64,000 nucleotides of DNA from Adineta vaga (taxonomy: Eukaryota; Rotifera): assembly GCA_021613535.1 (NCBI GenBank), contig CP075493.1:1798001-1862000 (forward strand), written 5' to 3'. How positions within the stretch are numbered: position 1 is the first letter of the stretch; each line of letters begins with the position of its first letter. Made by a program: the position numbers and the translations under genes. Below the pieces are notes generated by a model. It worked only from the letters and a program-made list of their open reading frames with translations. It made no database searches and was not told the origin of the DNA. This document shows positions 37,041-50,344 of the stretch, piece after piece.

Positions 37041-37292
37041 TTATGACAAAGATACATTCGATTGATTTCGAATTCCTTCGACAATCCATTCTACAACATT
37101 TTCTATCAATAGATTTGGTATTTGTTGAAAAAGTTGATAGAGAAAATTCGGTAAACAACAACGAAGTATGGAAAGTTCATTCAATGAAATATGTGCGATT
37201 AATCGAATGAGAATACATTCAATCATATCATGGATCAAATTTGGTAGTTGTATTATTTGTTGAGTAGATGGATTGACATAGGATTTTTTCAT
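37041..37292 (-). CDS. hypothetical small ORF
   Basis: 83 codons from the first ATG (MKKSYVNPSTQQ...). Predicted helices rich in Leu/Ile (IHDMIECILIRLIAHISLNE, FLYQLFQQIPNLLIENVVEW) look protein-like, but there is no recognised family, signal peptide or splice evidence. It lies downstream of the ATP synthase beta gene on the same strand. It could be an exon of something larger or chance. Confidence 0.25.
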   Translation of the reverse strand: MKKSYVNPSTQQIIQLPNLIHDMIECILIRLIAHISLNELSILRCCLPNFLYQLFQQIPNLLIENVVEWIVEGIRNQSNVSLS

Positions 37293-37612
37293 CAAGAAAA
37301 AAAGAAATTTAGTGCGCGTAATGCACAATTAATTCTGTTGTTTATTTGAGAAAGAAAAGAAAAAAAAACAAACGGGAGAGAAGAAAATAATAGAAGATGA
37401 TGTTTTTCTCTCTCTCTCTTTCTCTCGATTCCATATAATATCAACATAAAAGAAATGTATGTGGATGTTAAATTTTTCTAATCATAAACTACAGAGGTAC
37501 ATAGAAAGCATCTAGAAAGAGAAAAACACTCGAAATAAAGACGAAGAAAAACGAGAAATATACTAAGAACACTGTTGGCCGGTTCAATATTGTTCATTAG
37601 AAGTGAGTTTGT

Positions 37613-39817
<2,205 letters not shown>

Positions 39818-42800
39818 AATTGTACAACTATAAAATCTAAGAAAAAAATAGACTTCTATGTAGATGAAAACTATTCAGGAGAAGAAGAAGAAGAAAAACC
39901 GGAGTTCACAATAGGAAAAACAACTGATAATCTTCTTCGATGAGGCTAGATGATAAACACAATGGCGATTATTTTCGTTTAATTTTCAAGTTTCTTCTCA
40001 GAATTTTGATTTAAAAATCAATTGAAATTATCTGACGATATTTTTTTAATTAATTACATTGTATTTATTATCATAGCACACTAATGCACTTTGACTACAC
40101 GGGTGGATCGAAAACTTATATGTATACAGCAGAACGAACGAGAGGGGAGGAGAGGGAGAACAGTACAAGACACAAAGCTAAAACCAAAGATTGAAACTAA
40201 ATTTCTATATTCTAATCAATTTTATAAACTATGATCGTTAAAACATACAACGCCAAAAAATAAAATAAAGTTCAAGTCCACAACTAGAAGTACTCATTTA
40301 TAAATATTATGCTGTGATCAAACAATCTTTTTCCATCTAGTTCTCATGATGTGAAGTACCGTAAACAAACACGTCTTTGAAGAAAGATATAAATATCATT
40401 CATAGTATAATATTAAAAAAAAAACATATCAACATTTTGTTAATTGCCGAACTATAACCCCGAGTGTTCGATGAGTGAAATATGGAGTTATTTATTATTA
40501 ACCGGATATGTAGTACAATTCTGTTAAAAGGATAATGAAAGGATAATTTTCAAATATTTTTATATCTTGATGTCTTGTGTTATCTTTCTCGATGAACTAT
40601 CTTGGAAATAATGATCGATGGAAAATGGTAAGTAGGTTTTTAATTTGTTTGAATGTTATAAAATCAAATATTATATTTTTATTAATAAACGTATAGAGTT
40701 CTATTATTTACCTATTAATCGAACTGAGAGGGAGATAAAGAGATTCTATAAACAATTCTTTAAATATAACTATGTCAGACTGATTACTCATTAACAATAT
40801 CCGATTAGTTTCAAATCGTCAATCTGTCATTTGTTGATCTTCTTAGTTTTATAGGTTAATCATGATTTTTTTGTCTCATTTTACAAATGAAAAATATTCT
40901 CTTCAAAATTTCTTATATAATCATCATCTTATCTCAATCAATCAATTTGAGTCATTTTTAAAACATAATAAAATTCATTTGAATAACTAGTCAATCATTT
41001 TATCTCTCATTTAATATACCATAGTTAATGGTTTTGACATTTTTAATTCTCATATTGATTCTCTTTTCAATTTCATAGAGGGAAATCTTACTAAAAATAA
41101 CTTAGAAATACATATAAATGTCAAGATCATACGTAAAACTAAGTTCCTACCAAAAAGACATTTGAAATAATTTATTTCTATTACGTTCGTTTTTTTCTCA
41201 TAAAGGTAAAAGTATTCTTTATCTTAACATCTATGTTAATATTGTATATACGAATTGATTAGATATTCTTTACACAAAAATGCTTGAACATTAGAATAAT
41301 AATGACTATGTTAGTAATAATTGAACAAAATGTGACATATTCGAAATGATTTAGCTCGGAAATGAAGAAATAAATGCGTTTTTATTCTCTTGAACAACGT
41401 CTACAGAAGCAGCTGCTCTCTACATAAAAACCAATTAGATTAATTAAAGTATAAACATGATCGACTTCATAAACAATTTCTTCAAATATTTCCTACGCAA
41501 TTTATTCAACTTGAAAAGAGAAAGAGAACGATTGCATATGATACAGCATGTTTACTCTAAAATACTCTTGATAAAAATAGGAATATAATAAAGAATTAAA
41601 GAATATAGCAATTAAAATTTAGTTATGATGAAGTAGAAAAGAATAGAATAGAATATCTTAGCTTTTAAACATGTTATTAGATTTGCCTTGATGAAAAGAA
41701 AGAGAAAAGATTAATTTCCGTCTTTGAAGACAGATTTTATGATGTATTTATGTGGACAGTAGATCATCCCTTCGAATTCATTACTGTATAGCATACGTTT
41801 TAGTTCTATAGAGTCGAAAAACTCCTCGATGAATACACAACAACAATAGTTCATTACATCCGTCGTGAGTTGATGAATTATAGTTAGTTCAATCTCCGGA
41901 CTAGCATGGGACGTACCTTATTGAACATCATACTGTGTATATGTCAACGGTTAGTAATTTTCTATGAGGAGAAAATTTGTGTTTTCTGACATTTTTTCTC
42001 TTCTTCGTCTAATGTTAATCAATAAATAAACATATAGAAGAAAATTAGAGTGAATGTCAATAAGTAAATCATCTTGAAGAGATATTAACATGTGAAGCAG
42101 ACAACCTGATTTTTCTTCTCCTTTCAAACAATCATTATCATGTAAAAAAAATGTGCTTTTTCCGTTTCGATATGGTAATCATAAATCAGGTTTTTCAGGA
42201 TTGTGATCATGTTTCTTCGGTTAAAGAAAAGAAAAGATTTGTTTTTTGACAATATATAGACTATATTTCATCTTCTTCTATAAATAGTATGAAAGTTTTT
42301 CATTGAGAATCTGTCTATACATTATCGACGCCATAAAAACTGTCATAGAACCTGATCGAGTAAAGTTTCTAGAGGGCAAAAAACAAAAAGTAACAACTAT
42401 ACTTGATTATTGTACTCAGTACGAGCATAATGAGAAACAAGTGCTCTCCTTCGGGATTCTTCTTTCTCATGTCGACACATAATATTTGCCTATTTTCTTT
42501 CTTTCCTTGACTATATCATTTCATTTCATCTGATCACACTTGAAAAACAACTGATAGTATATGCATATATTGATAAATATTCAATAGAACAGATGGTTTA
42601 ACAACATGATTACAATTCCAAAATAAAAACCAACCATCTAATCATAAAAAACTAAGACATCATCTCAATTATTTTCTGTTTCCTTTTTCACATGTCAGTT
42701 TGACAACTGGTTGGTGTATTGAACAAATAAGTAGAATTCTTTAGCATACTCAACAAATATATACTCGCCATAGCTTAAGAATGTTGGAATGGATAAAGTT

Positions 42801-43286
42801 CGTTTTCTTTTCTTTTTTTTTTCTTCTCTTCTCTCTTCGAGTTAGTTACCATGACAGGAAAAACGTCTTTTTCAGTTAATATTACTTCTTTTTTTTGATC
42901 ATGTGATGTATTCTATAATTAACTTGTATTTTGATGTTAATTTATCTTCTTCAAGGATTTCTATAGAATAGGAAAAAGGATATTCAAGATGAGAAATGAA
43001 CAAGGTAAGTTCAAAAGAAAAGCACGTTCTATGAGATTAAAAAAACAACATAATTTCAATTTGATTGAATTCTTTCTTGAGTAGGAGTCTTAGGAAAAGA
43101 AAACATGCTTGATTACATGGAAATTATTCTCTTGAGAAAATCTCTTCTAATTGTTGAATTTTCATCAACTTAGGAAGAAATACGACGTGTTTTTTGTTTT
43201 TAGTCTAAGACACATCAATTGATTTGATATTTCAGATTGACAATGTTATTTTATTAAGTACTAAAAAACCAAATCAATTCAAAATT
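39818..43286. other. gene-poor 3.5-kb region
   Basis: Divergent flanks of ATP synthase beta (-) and the second GPCR (+). AT-rich, no conserved frame, no transposon domain and no obvious RNA gene seen. An acceptor-like gttttttgtttttag ends at 43203, upstream of the GPCR start, and may close a 5'UTR intron. Confidence 0.4.
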
Positions 43287-44814
43287 ATGAATACAACGTA
43301 CGCAATTGATGTTTGTGAAGATGTCAAAGATATTTACAATCGTTCTCCAACATGTTTTATCGATGCTCGAGATCTAATTTTACCAGATTGTGATAAAGCA
43401 CTTTTTATTTATCGATTAATATTAGTTAATTGTTATATAACACGAATATTTTTACCAACAACAGCAAGTTTAGTTATTATTGGAACAATTCTTAATCTTT
43501 TTTCGTTATATTGTTTTCTTAAAATGAAAAAACGCAATTCACAAAATGTTTATCTTTCAATTTTGTCATTATCAGATACAATTAATTTACATATTAACTT
43601 CACAATACCATTATTACGGCAACAATTCGATAGTATCAATGATATTTTTGAAAGTTCAATAATTTTATGTCGAATTAATGGATTTTTTACCGAATTTTCA
43701 CTTATCTTTCCATCATGGATTATCGTATTATTGACTTGTGAACGATTAATAAGTATTCTATGGCCATTGAAATGTTATTCATTATATACTCATAAACGTG
43801 CAAAATTGTCCATATTTATCTTAGCTTTTATTATTATGATTTTATGTCTTTATCGTTTTTTTGATCTCAAAGGTATCGATCAAGTTAGTGTGTTTGCTAT
43901 AACTGCATGTGATGATGAAAGTCATCGAAATTTTCGTTTTCTTGTTAATGTAAATCTAATTATTTGGGCAATTTTACCAGAATGTTTAACATTAATTATG
44001 AGTTTAATTATCATTTATAATATTAAATTAGCTACACAATTATTTCAACCATGTCAGTCAAAAGCACGCAAAACTAAATATAATCAAGCAAATAAAACTG
44101 TTTTATTAATGTCAGTCCTATTTTTTGTTTGTCATACACCAACAGGTAAACAATTCTATTAGAAAATATTATAAAATTCAACTTTTTCTTTTCTTTTTTT
44201 CAAATAGGTATTATGATAACACTTCATATTATCTATCAATCACCTAATATGACATTAGGTTTCTTTGTTATACTTGTGACAAGAAAAATTACAGTTATTC
44301 TTTATGAAATAAGTTTATGTTGTAAATTTTTTATTTACAATCGAACATTTCGAAATTTTAAGTAAATATTCTTGTTTTTCTCTCATTTTGAAAATTATTT
44401 ATTTAAATTTGTTTATTTAGAAATATTCTACATACATCAATGACACGTTTTACACGTCAATCAAATTCAGCAAAATTAGGTCGACCGGTATTAGGCATGA
44501 ATTATGTTCGTAATCATCATGCGAAAATCTTTCAATTTGATCAAAATAAACGTCGTCAAAATCATCCGACAAAAGAAACAGATAATTTAGTTCGAAATCA
44601 ACATAAAAATTCGACAAAAACATCTACAAGTACATCAAGAGGAAGTCGAGAACATCATCAACAACATATGGTTGTTGCTATGATGAAAACGAATGCCGAT
44701 ATTCAAGTAAAAGTTTTTGACACACCAAATTTATTACGACGACTTACAACAGATACGAAAGATACATCGAATAATCGATTATTATGGCGAAGTAAACCAC
44801 AAACAACGCTATAA
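43287..44814 (+). CDS. rhodopsin-family GPCR, orphan
   Basis: 468 aa from three exons (43287-44145, 44208-44361, 44421-44814). Start taken at the first ATG (MNTTYAIDVCE). TM1 LPTTASLVIIGTILNLFSLY, TM2 VYLSILSLSDTINLHINF, TM3 ending WIIVLLTCERLISILWPLK (ERL in the DRY position), TM4 LSIFILAFIIMILCL, TM5 LIIWAILPECLTLIMSLIII, TM6 KTVLLMSVLFFVCHTPTG, TM7 ILYEISLCCKFFIYNRTFRN, where CCKFFIY stands in place of NPxxY. The extracellular cysteines (CRINGF; ACDDES) allow the usual TM3-ECL2 bond. The profile is that of FMRFamide/peptide-type receptors, which are numerous in protostomes. The ~130-residue tail is basic and Ser/Thr/His-rich. Ligand unknown. Confidence 0.8.
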
Positions 44815-45008
44815 GTCAAATAAAAATATCCATTCTTTTTTTTTGTTGTTTTCAAAGAAAAAAAGAAAAGAAGAGAAGAGATCTTTGCGTAGGAAATTTA
44901 ATTTATCAATTATAGACTTTGCTTATGATAAGAATTAGAGATTATTCGTATTATCATCAAGTTGATATAGACTCTTTTTTTGCAATGGAGGCGAAAGAAA
45001 AAAGTGAT

Positions 45009-45680
45009 TTAAATTTTACAAGATTTGTTTCTTTCAAGTTGAACTAAACGAAGATGATGAATGTAATTCATAATTGTTTGAGAATGTGTAGAATCATTAT
45101 CAAATAATGATGATGCTGTCTGTTCAGTAGAACTATCTTTTGAATGAGAAATTCGTGATGATGATCGTCGTTTAGTTAAGATTTGTCGTAAAGTTGTGTC
45201 TTCATTTTGTGGACGTCTTACATGTAACGAAAGATCACGTTTAAATTGACGTTGTTGTTCAATTTGTCGAATGGAATTTCGAATATAATCATACATTGTA
45301 TTCGATTGTGATTTGGATTGAAATGATTCAGTTGAAAGATGATTAGATTTCATTGAAGATGTTGATGGTAAACGAGAATAGAATTCTTTCGAATGAATAT
45401 CTGATATGTCGTGTAAATAGGTATTTCGATATGCCACATCAGGTGCCTGATTAACTTGACTTATTTTATCCGAATAACGTTGCCAATGATAAGATGAATT
45501 TTTTGTTTCATGATGATAAACACGTGAATGTATTCGATGAGATGAATGACGATATTTTTCTTGACGAGAACGAAGATCATTCGATGATATTTCACGATAA
45601 TGTGGTAATAGAATAAAACTAGATAAAGGTGTAGGTGTTCTACGAACATATGATGTCATATCAATATCATTCCGATTCAT
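45009..45680 (-). CDS. unrecognised basic Ser/Arg/His-rich protein
   Basis: Intronless 223-aa frame. No known domain. Composition is Ser, Arg, His and Gln-rich with low hydrophobicity and no signal peptide, so probably a disordered intracellular protein. A possible helix lies at YIRNSIRQIEQQRQFKRDL, followed by basic Ser-rich segments (KRRSSSRISHSKDSSTE). The length of the frame and its even codon use support a gene. It converges with the GPCR upstream and diverges from the gene at 46.2 kb. A CTT repeat lies just upstream of the ATG (45687-45710). Confidence 0.55.
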   Translation of the reverse strand: MNRNDIDMTSYVRRTPTPLSSFILLPHYREISSNDLRSRQEKYRHSSHRIHSRVYHHETKNSSYHWQRYSDKISQVNQAPDVAYRNTYLHDISDIHSKEFYSRLPSTSSMKSNHLSTESFQSKSQSNTMYDYIRNSIRQIEQQRQFKRDLSLHVRRPQNEDTTLRQILTKRRSSSRISHSKDSSTEQTASSLFDNDSTHSQTIMNYIHHLRLVQLERNKSCKI

Positions 45681-46247
45681 TCTTTTTTTCTTCTTCTTCT
45701 TCTTCTTCTTTTATCAGAGAAAGAAATGATTGAATTCAATCAGTTAAATAACAAATGTTTCATGCAATATATGAGTTAATTTCATTTTTACAATTTCTTG
45801 TTTCATTCTGTTTCAAAATGCACTTTGCTGATTTCTTTCTCGTTTTTTTCTTCCTTTTTTTCCATCATAGAATTGATCGATATTGACAAAGAAGTTTCGT
45901 TAGTATGTTTCCTTCCGTAGGACTAATATAAAAAATGTATGAACAACACCTTTTACTTCGTCTTTTTTTCTAGCCTAATGGAAAATAAACTTATTAATTG
46001 TTATTTCTCCAAGGTAGAATGAAAATTACTTTCCAAACTTATGTAAGATCATTGGAATATGATTGATCAAAAATTCAATCTTTTCTTTTTCTTTAAGATA
46101 AATAAAATTTAAATCAGATTTTGATTATTAATAGAATAAGACAAGAAAAACATATCTATGACTTCCTTCTTTCTATTGGTGTTCTTTAATACAATCATTA
46201 ATGTACTAAAATTCCTTTCTTTCTTAATAGTAGAACAAATTGAATCA
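45681..46247. other. divergent intergenic region
   Basis: Holds the (CTT)n run at 45687-45710 and T-rich tracts. A pyrimidine tract plus AG (cctttctttcttaatag, ending 46230) precedes the next start. No gene recognised. Confidence 0.5.
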
Positions 46248-47858
46248 ATGCCAACATCAAGTCAATCACAAATTCTTTCCGTAGTTGATTATCATTTATT
46301 AAAACAGCAACAATTTAGTGACTTGAATGGTGGAATGAAATTTTCTATTCGTAGAAAATCAAGCGTTCAAGTAAAACGAAAACAATCGAGAGATAATCGT
46401 CGTGTATCGGCAAGAAAACAAGATGCGAAGAATCGAAGTTTAGGTAAAAGTATTTTACTAACAGTTCTCCTTCTTCATCTTTGAATCTATTTTGCATAGG
46501 TACTGTTGTTCCACCACGTAGTAAACTTCTTCATATGCCAGTAATTAATCTTTATTCAATGACTGATCAAACACGAAGACCATCAATTGACAATTCATTG
46601 ATCAATGAAATGAAAGATTATTCGTCGTCAATGTTAACTGTTGATGAGAGTGATAAACTACTTGATCAATCGATCATATCCAATGGAGAAACTATTTCTC
46701 GTGAACGAAGATTGAGTTTTCTCAATGAAAATACACGACGTTTATTTCGTTTGGGTACAATTCGTCCATCGAAAACATTCTATAAAGATTTACCCGAAGC
46801 AGATGTTGACGAACTCATGGAATATTTTCGTCGTATAAGACATAAAAATCAACAAATGACATCCGAAGAATTTAATCAAGAATATCAAACTCAGTTTAAA
46901 GGATATAAACCAAAAATATGTAAATATGAAAATGTTGATCTAATCAACAATCGAACTCGTTTTATTTATTTCTAGTTTTTGATTCTACTCGTGTTACAAA
47001 AGTTCAGATAAAAATCGTCGAAAACCTTGTGGAACAATATGTTGATCAAATCCGAACGCATCGAGCTGAATTGATCAAAGTTGATAATCCTATGCGATTC
47101 ATTATTAAAGGAATGAATAGTGAGAATAATACACCATTGATAACAATACCACGAGAATATAATGATTGTTTATTAACATTAATTACACGATCAGATTCAT
47201 TACGACAATCGAATTTGATTTCTGATCTTATTCAAGATCAATTTTATGAAGATATGAAAGCAAATTCATTGGATATTAGGTGAGACATATTTGATGAGAT
47301 ATGAAAGCGATTGAATCAATTGATTCTAGTTATTTTCCTGATGGGATAAATTATGAACATCGACAAGAAGAATCAGATAAAAATGGTCAAATAACCAATG
47401 AAACTTATCAAAAATTGAAAAACCGATTACGAAATCGTCAAGTTCGGTATTTCAATCGTCCGCCGGAGAAAAAGCCTCTGGCTTTATTAGCTATTTTACC
47501 TGTTAATGGTTCGATTTATGTCAATCATCAACAGTTACTTGATTGTCTTTATGATCGTTTAAAAACATATTCTACAAATAAGATTACCGAAATTCAACAC
47601 AAAATAATATCCATTGAATTTCTTCCGTTAACTTGTATCTTAGATTCAAATGAAATCTCAAATCAATATATTATCAATTGTGATACAATGGAAACAAAAC
47701 AACAATTAATAATCAAACCGATAAAATTAAATCTTAATAAACAATTCTTTCTTATTGAATTTCATTCCTATGATGAAGATATTCAACGAGAATATGAAAA
47801 ATTTCTTCAAGCTGAAAAATATCGTGAATTAATTAAAAATTATCAAAAAGCAAGATAA
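46248..47858 (+). CDS. unrecognised 482-aa protein
   Basis: Four exons (46248-46443, 46500-46919, 46976-47279, 47330-47858) join in frame. I do not recognise the family. N-terminal ~70 residues: basic, Ser/Arg-rich (RRKSSVQVKRKQSRDNRRVS). Middle: amphipathic, with ERRLSFLNENTRRLFRLG, TFYKDLPEADVDELMEYFRR and EFNQEYQTQFKGYKPK. C-terminal third: mixed alpha/beta (PLALLAILPVNGSIYVNHQQ, LLDCLYDRLKTYST, FFLIEFHSYDEDIQREYEKF), ending with a charged helix. No signal peptide or TM. The regular exon structure, acceptor-like site 18 nt before the ATG and full-length frame argue for a real, conserved-looking protein, perhaps of the cytoskeleton or nucleus. Function unassigned. Confidence 0.7.
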
Positions 47859-48318
47859 CTATTCTCATCAAAAATAAACAATGTTTTCTATGACTTATTT
47901 TATTCAAATATTGTATTTTATTCGCATTATTCTAATTATAAACTTTCATTTGATCTGATTCAACAGATCTAAACGAAGTCAAGATAATCTCAGTCACACA
48001 TTCATGAAATAGATGTCGACAAAAACGTCTGCCGATCAAAAAATAACATTCCTATGGAGACTGAGATGAAATACAGTTTTTGGTACTTCTCTTTTGTCAT
48101 TTCTTGCTGAGAAATTTTATTTTCATTGTTGTTTATTTAATCGAGAGAAAAAAGGTAAAATTAGTAACCAACACCAAGGAACATTGTTTATTAGTATATA
48201 AATGCGAACACTAATGGAATATCTTTTGAAAAGCTAAAATATATTTTTGTTATTGTCTATAATTTGTTTGGCAAATGAAATCATATAAGCGATAGGTAAA
48301 TTGATTTTGTCTTTTTGT
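47859..48318. other. convergent intergenic region
   Basis: 3' flanks of the 46.2-kb gene (+) and NUDT9 (-). Nothing recognised. Confidence 0.5.
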
Positions 48319-49516
48319 TTAAGATGGTTTGTCATGCCAATATTCATATGCTCTATGCTTTTTAACAACTAATTCAATGATTTTCTCATGTGATGCATAC
48401 AATTTATGATCACGATCAAGTGAATACCATTTCACTTTGGCAGCATCATCACCTGTAGAGAACAAATATTTTTATAAAATCAATCTATTGAAATACATCT
48501 ATTTACCAGCTTCTAATTTCAAATCCTTGGTTAAATCACCTGTCTCATCATGCATATTAGCTGCTTCAGTTTCCATCCAAGAATTGTCTATTTAATATAA
48601 TTCACAATGAAAAGCAAAACCAACCATTGGAAAGAATCGATTTACCTGTATTTCGTGGATCATCGACATAACCTGCATAAATCTATGAAAAGATTTCAGT
48701 CGATGTGAATCAATTACAATAAGACTTACTGTAGAAGCTGTTTTGAATAATTCATCAATTTGTTTAGCACCATCTTCATTTGAATTCATTGCTTCTTCAA
48801 TAAATTCTCGTTTAATTGCTGCTGAAACATGTTCACTAAATGAAAAGAATTACTTTCTAAAAATAACTAAGATCTATAAAGTTCATACCCAGCATCAACC
48901 ATTCCACCTGGTAAAGCTAATTCACCAGTATCTTTTCGTTTAATAAGAATAATTTCAAGAACTTTTCCTTTATCAGTATCACCACTTTTTGCCCAACGTG
49001 TAACAACAGGATCACCAGCATGATTTGGTCCCCATCGGCCAAGTAAACCACGACCAGATACTAAATAAATCTTTATTTCAAAAATAGGTTCTCTTTTTTC
49101 TTTCTTGTCTAACATACATCCTGTACGACCTTGAGGATTTCTTGGTCGATTTGTTTCTTTATCAATATTATATTTGTCTGTCAAACTTGTTCGATCAATT
49201 TTGCCATCAATTTCATTGAACTTTTTGATTTTCGTTCTTTAAAAATCAAGACAAGATTCAGGGAAATGTTCGTTTTTTTCTGGCGAACTTACGCATCAGG
49301 ATCATCAGCCCATGGTGGACTTTTTAAAACAACTTCTGCTGTATATTCAGTCGGTTTATAATCCGTCCATTCTACATTCCAAGAAACTTTTTCATCTGGT
49401 ACAGATGCTCTCTAATAAAACAAAACTCATTTAATATCAATCAATTTTAATCTTACTTGAACATCTTTTGTTCCAGAATACGGTGATGTACGCGCTTTGA
49501 CATGAACATTGGCCAT
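48319..49516 (-). CDS. NUDT9: ADP-ribose pyrophosphatase NUDT9
   Basis: 275 aa, eight exons (49516-49457, 49411-49293, 49236-49118, 49060-48889, 48835-48730, 48682-48646, 48587-48507, 48452-48319). It matches human NUDT9 along its length: [121 protein letters not shown]. The Nudix box ([22 protein letters not shown]) has the REx2EE metal ligands, so the enzyme is predicted active. It hydrolyses ADP-ribose to AMP and ribose 5-phosphate. No long mitochondrial presequence is seen: the frame starts only about 8 residues before the conserved ARTSPY, so the protein may be cytosolic, or an upstream exon is missed. Confidence 0.95.
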
Positions 49517-50344
49517 TGCTTTTGATTGAGTTATTTTCGAAGACGTAAATGGAATAGAATTATGCTGCGTCGGGTGTATAGAAATATTTTTCTAGAAAAC
49601 AAATCACTGAAGTGATTGTTACTTTGTATTGATTGAACGAGTAATATATGCACCGTTAAATGAGAATGTGGGAAGTTTTTTTTTAAATAAAAGGGAAAAA
49701 TCGATCAGAAAATGGTTCTTTTCTTTTCTTCCTCTCTACGTAAACATTTCTGATTGTCACATGTCGATCGTTACCTTGAGACTGAAATCTTCTGAGAAAA
49801 TAATCATCTTACGAAAGCTGATTTCGAACAATAAACCGATAACTAAAATTTTGCGGAAAACGTATTAACTCAGACAAGTTTATATCAGATAATGCGAGTA
49901 ATTAACGATACGATAGAAGGTAATAAAATTGAATACTACTCGTATGTCATGATATCAGTGTAATTACTTGAATGAGTATTGCTATGTGGTACCACAGAAA
50001 GTGAGAAAGATTTATACTCTAACTTACACACTTATTCCTTGTAAAGCTGTGTTTAAGAACGAGTCTGTCTGTGTGTCAAAGAAGAGTAAAAGTTATTAAC
50101 TCCTTTGTGTCTATTTGTCAAATAATCTGAAAAATGAAACATAATATGTAAATATCAAGGTAAAACTGAAGAAAATGATTAATTGAATTTAATGTTGAAA
50201 TGACCGTTAAGCGCTACTATCGATTCTATTTAACAAAAAATGAAGGATTACGAATGGTTTATTTATATTTCCAATCATGAATAAAAATGAATCATATCTA
50301 TCTATGATTACAAAATGAAATGTAAGAGATTTTCTTAAATTTAA
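49517..50344. other. divergent intergenic region
   Basis: Between NUDT9 (-) and INTS13 (+) starts. Short frames at 49629 and 50207 have no recognisable content. Probably both promoters. Confidence 0.5.

Noticed and set aside
40100-43200. Possible mobile element in the gene-poor stretch
   Set aside because: No transposase or reverse transcriptase motifs, no long terminal or inverted repeats seen by eye.
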